In this document: piece after piece, positions 5,001 through 5,292 of the stretch
How positions within the stretch are numbered: position 1 is the stretch's first letter
Layout of the letters: each line of letters begins with the position of its first letter
From: Alphaproteobacteria bacterium
GTDB lineage: Bacteria > Pseudomonadota > Alphaproteobacteria > Rickettsiales > RI-342
DNA length: 5,292 bases
NCBI GenBank assembly: GCA_020851915.1
Contig: JADZBT010000069.1
Location: forward strand, 1 to 5,292
Direction of reading: 5' to 3'
Notes under the pieces: generated by a model
Seen by the model: the letters and a program-made list of their open reading frames with translations, nothing else
Told to the model about the DNA's origin: nothing
Database searches by the model: none
Position numbers and translations under genes: made by a program

Positions 5001-5292
5001 TTACGCGGTCTTGAGGCGGGCGTGGTGCATGACGGGGACGTCTGCGCCCAGCTGGCTGGTGGGGCCGGTGTCGGTGCTGTGCGTGACCGGCGGCAACACG
5101 TTGTAATTATAGAAATGCGCCAGCCGCATGAGGTTGTTGAGATAAGCGGCGAGCTCAAAGCGGCCCTGCTGGCTGGCGATCTCCGCCAGTATACGGGTAT
5201 GAAAGAACCCCTCCGCGAGCGGCTCGGCTTCTTCCACATCCGCGTCGATGGCCAGCATGCCGTACATCACCTGACGCACACGGGTCGCAGTA
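5001..5292 (-). CDS. Unrecognised protein, C-terminal part (runs to window edge)
   Basis: The frame is open from the window edge to a TAA at 5001-5003, showing about 96 residues. I do not recognise the family. The visible part looks helical: MLAIDADVEEAEPLAEGFFHTRILAEIASQQGRFELAAYLNNLMRLAHFYNYN, then a Pro/Thr/Ser-rich, probably flexible tail ending HHARLKTA. There is no membrane segment. It is marked as partial because no stop precedes it in frame. An alternative is a complete 85-aa protein starting at the ATG at 5256-5258, since AGGTG (5268-5272 on the minus strand) lies 9 nt before it. It converges on rnpB with a 30-bp gap (4971-5000) that holds nothing else recognisable. Confidence 0.6.
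   Translation of the reverse strand, partial: TATRVRQVMYGMLAIDADVEEAEPLAEGFFHTRILAEIASQQGRFELAAYLNNLMRLAHFYNYNVLPPVTHSTDTGPTSQLGADVPVMHHARLKTA

Overview
The window reads as a core chromosomal segment of an alphaproteobacterium. Three things support this: a zeta-type F1-ATPase inhibitor (DUF1476 family, essentially restricted to Alphaproteobacteria) divergent from purC; stand-alone purS next to purC; and moderately GC-rich DNA with strong GC bias at codon third positions, which produces many long shadow ORFs. The species cannot be named from the sequence alone.

Layout, left to right. Positions 1-146 hold no gene. They carry two C/G-rich palindromic repeat copies in opposite orientation, together a roughly 99-bp imperfect palindrome with a G-quadruplex-type G-run. 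Next, on the minus strand, is a two-gene purine operon, purC then purS, separated by 2 bp. A 187-bp divergent promoter region (1184-1370) separates it from a plus-strand pair: the ATPase inhibitor zeta subunit and a TerB-plus-J-domain (DjlA-like) co-chaperone. A 61-aa very acidic unknown protein on the minus strand ends 3 bp from the djlA-like stop. An AT-richer intergenic region (2683-2976) holds overlapping small palindromes. A plus-strand pair with overlapping ends follows: an EamA-type DMT exporter, and a zinc N-acetylmuramoyl-L-alanine amidase with a C-terminal peptidoglycan-binding domain. Directly after the amidase lies a complete bacterial type A RNase P RNA gene (rnpB), missed by any ORF-only view. 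Its promoter starts inside the amidase stop codon. The last 292 bases hold the C-terminal part of an unrecognised minus-strand protein that runs to or past the window edge.

Functionally this is housekeeping: IMP biosynthesis, control of ATP hydrolysis, chaperone activity, metabolite export, muropeptide hydrolysis and tRNA 5' processing. I see no defence system, insertion sequence, CRISPR array, tRNA or toxin-antitoxin pair, and no convincing new multi-gene system. The points most worth a second look are the inverted repeat pair at 42-140, the absence of purQ right after purS, the overlapping GTTA/TAAC palindromes upstream of the small acidic gene, and the amidase/rnpB junction.
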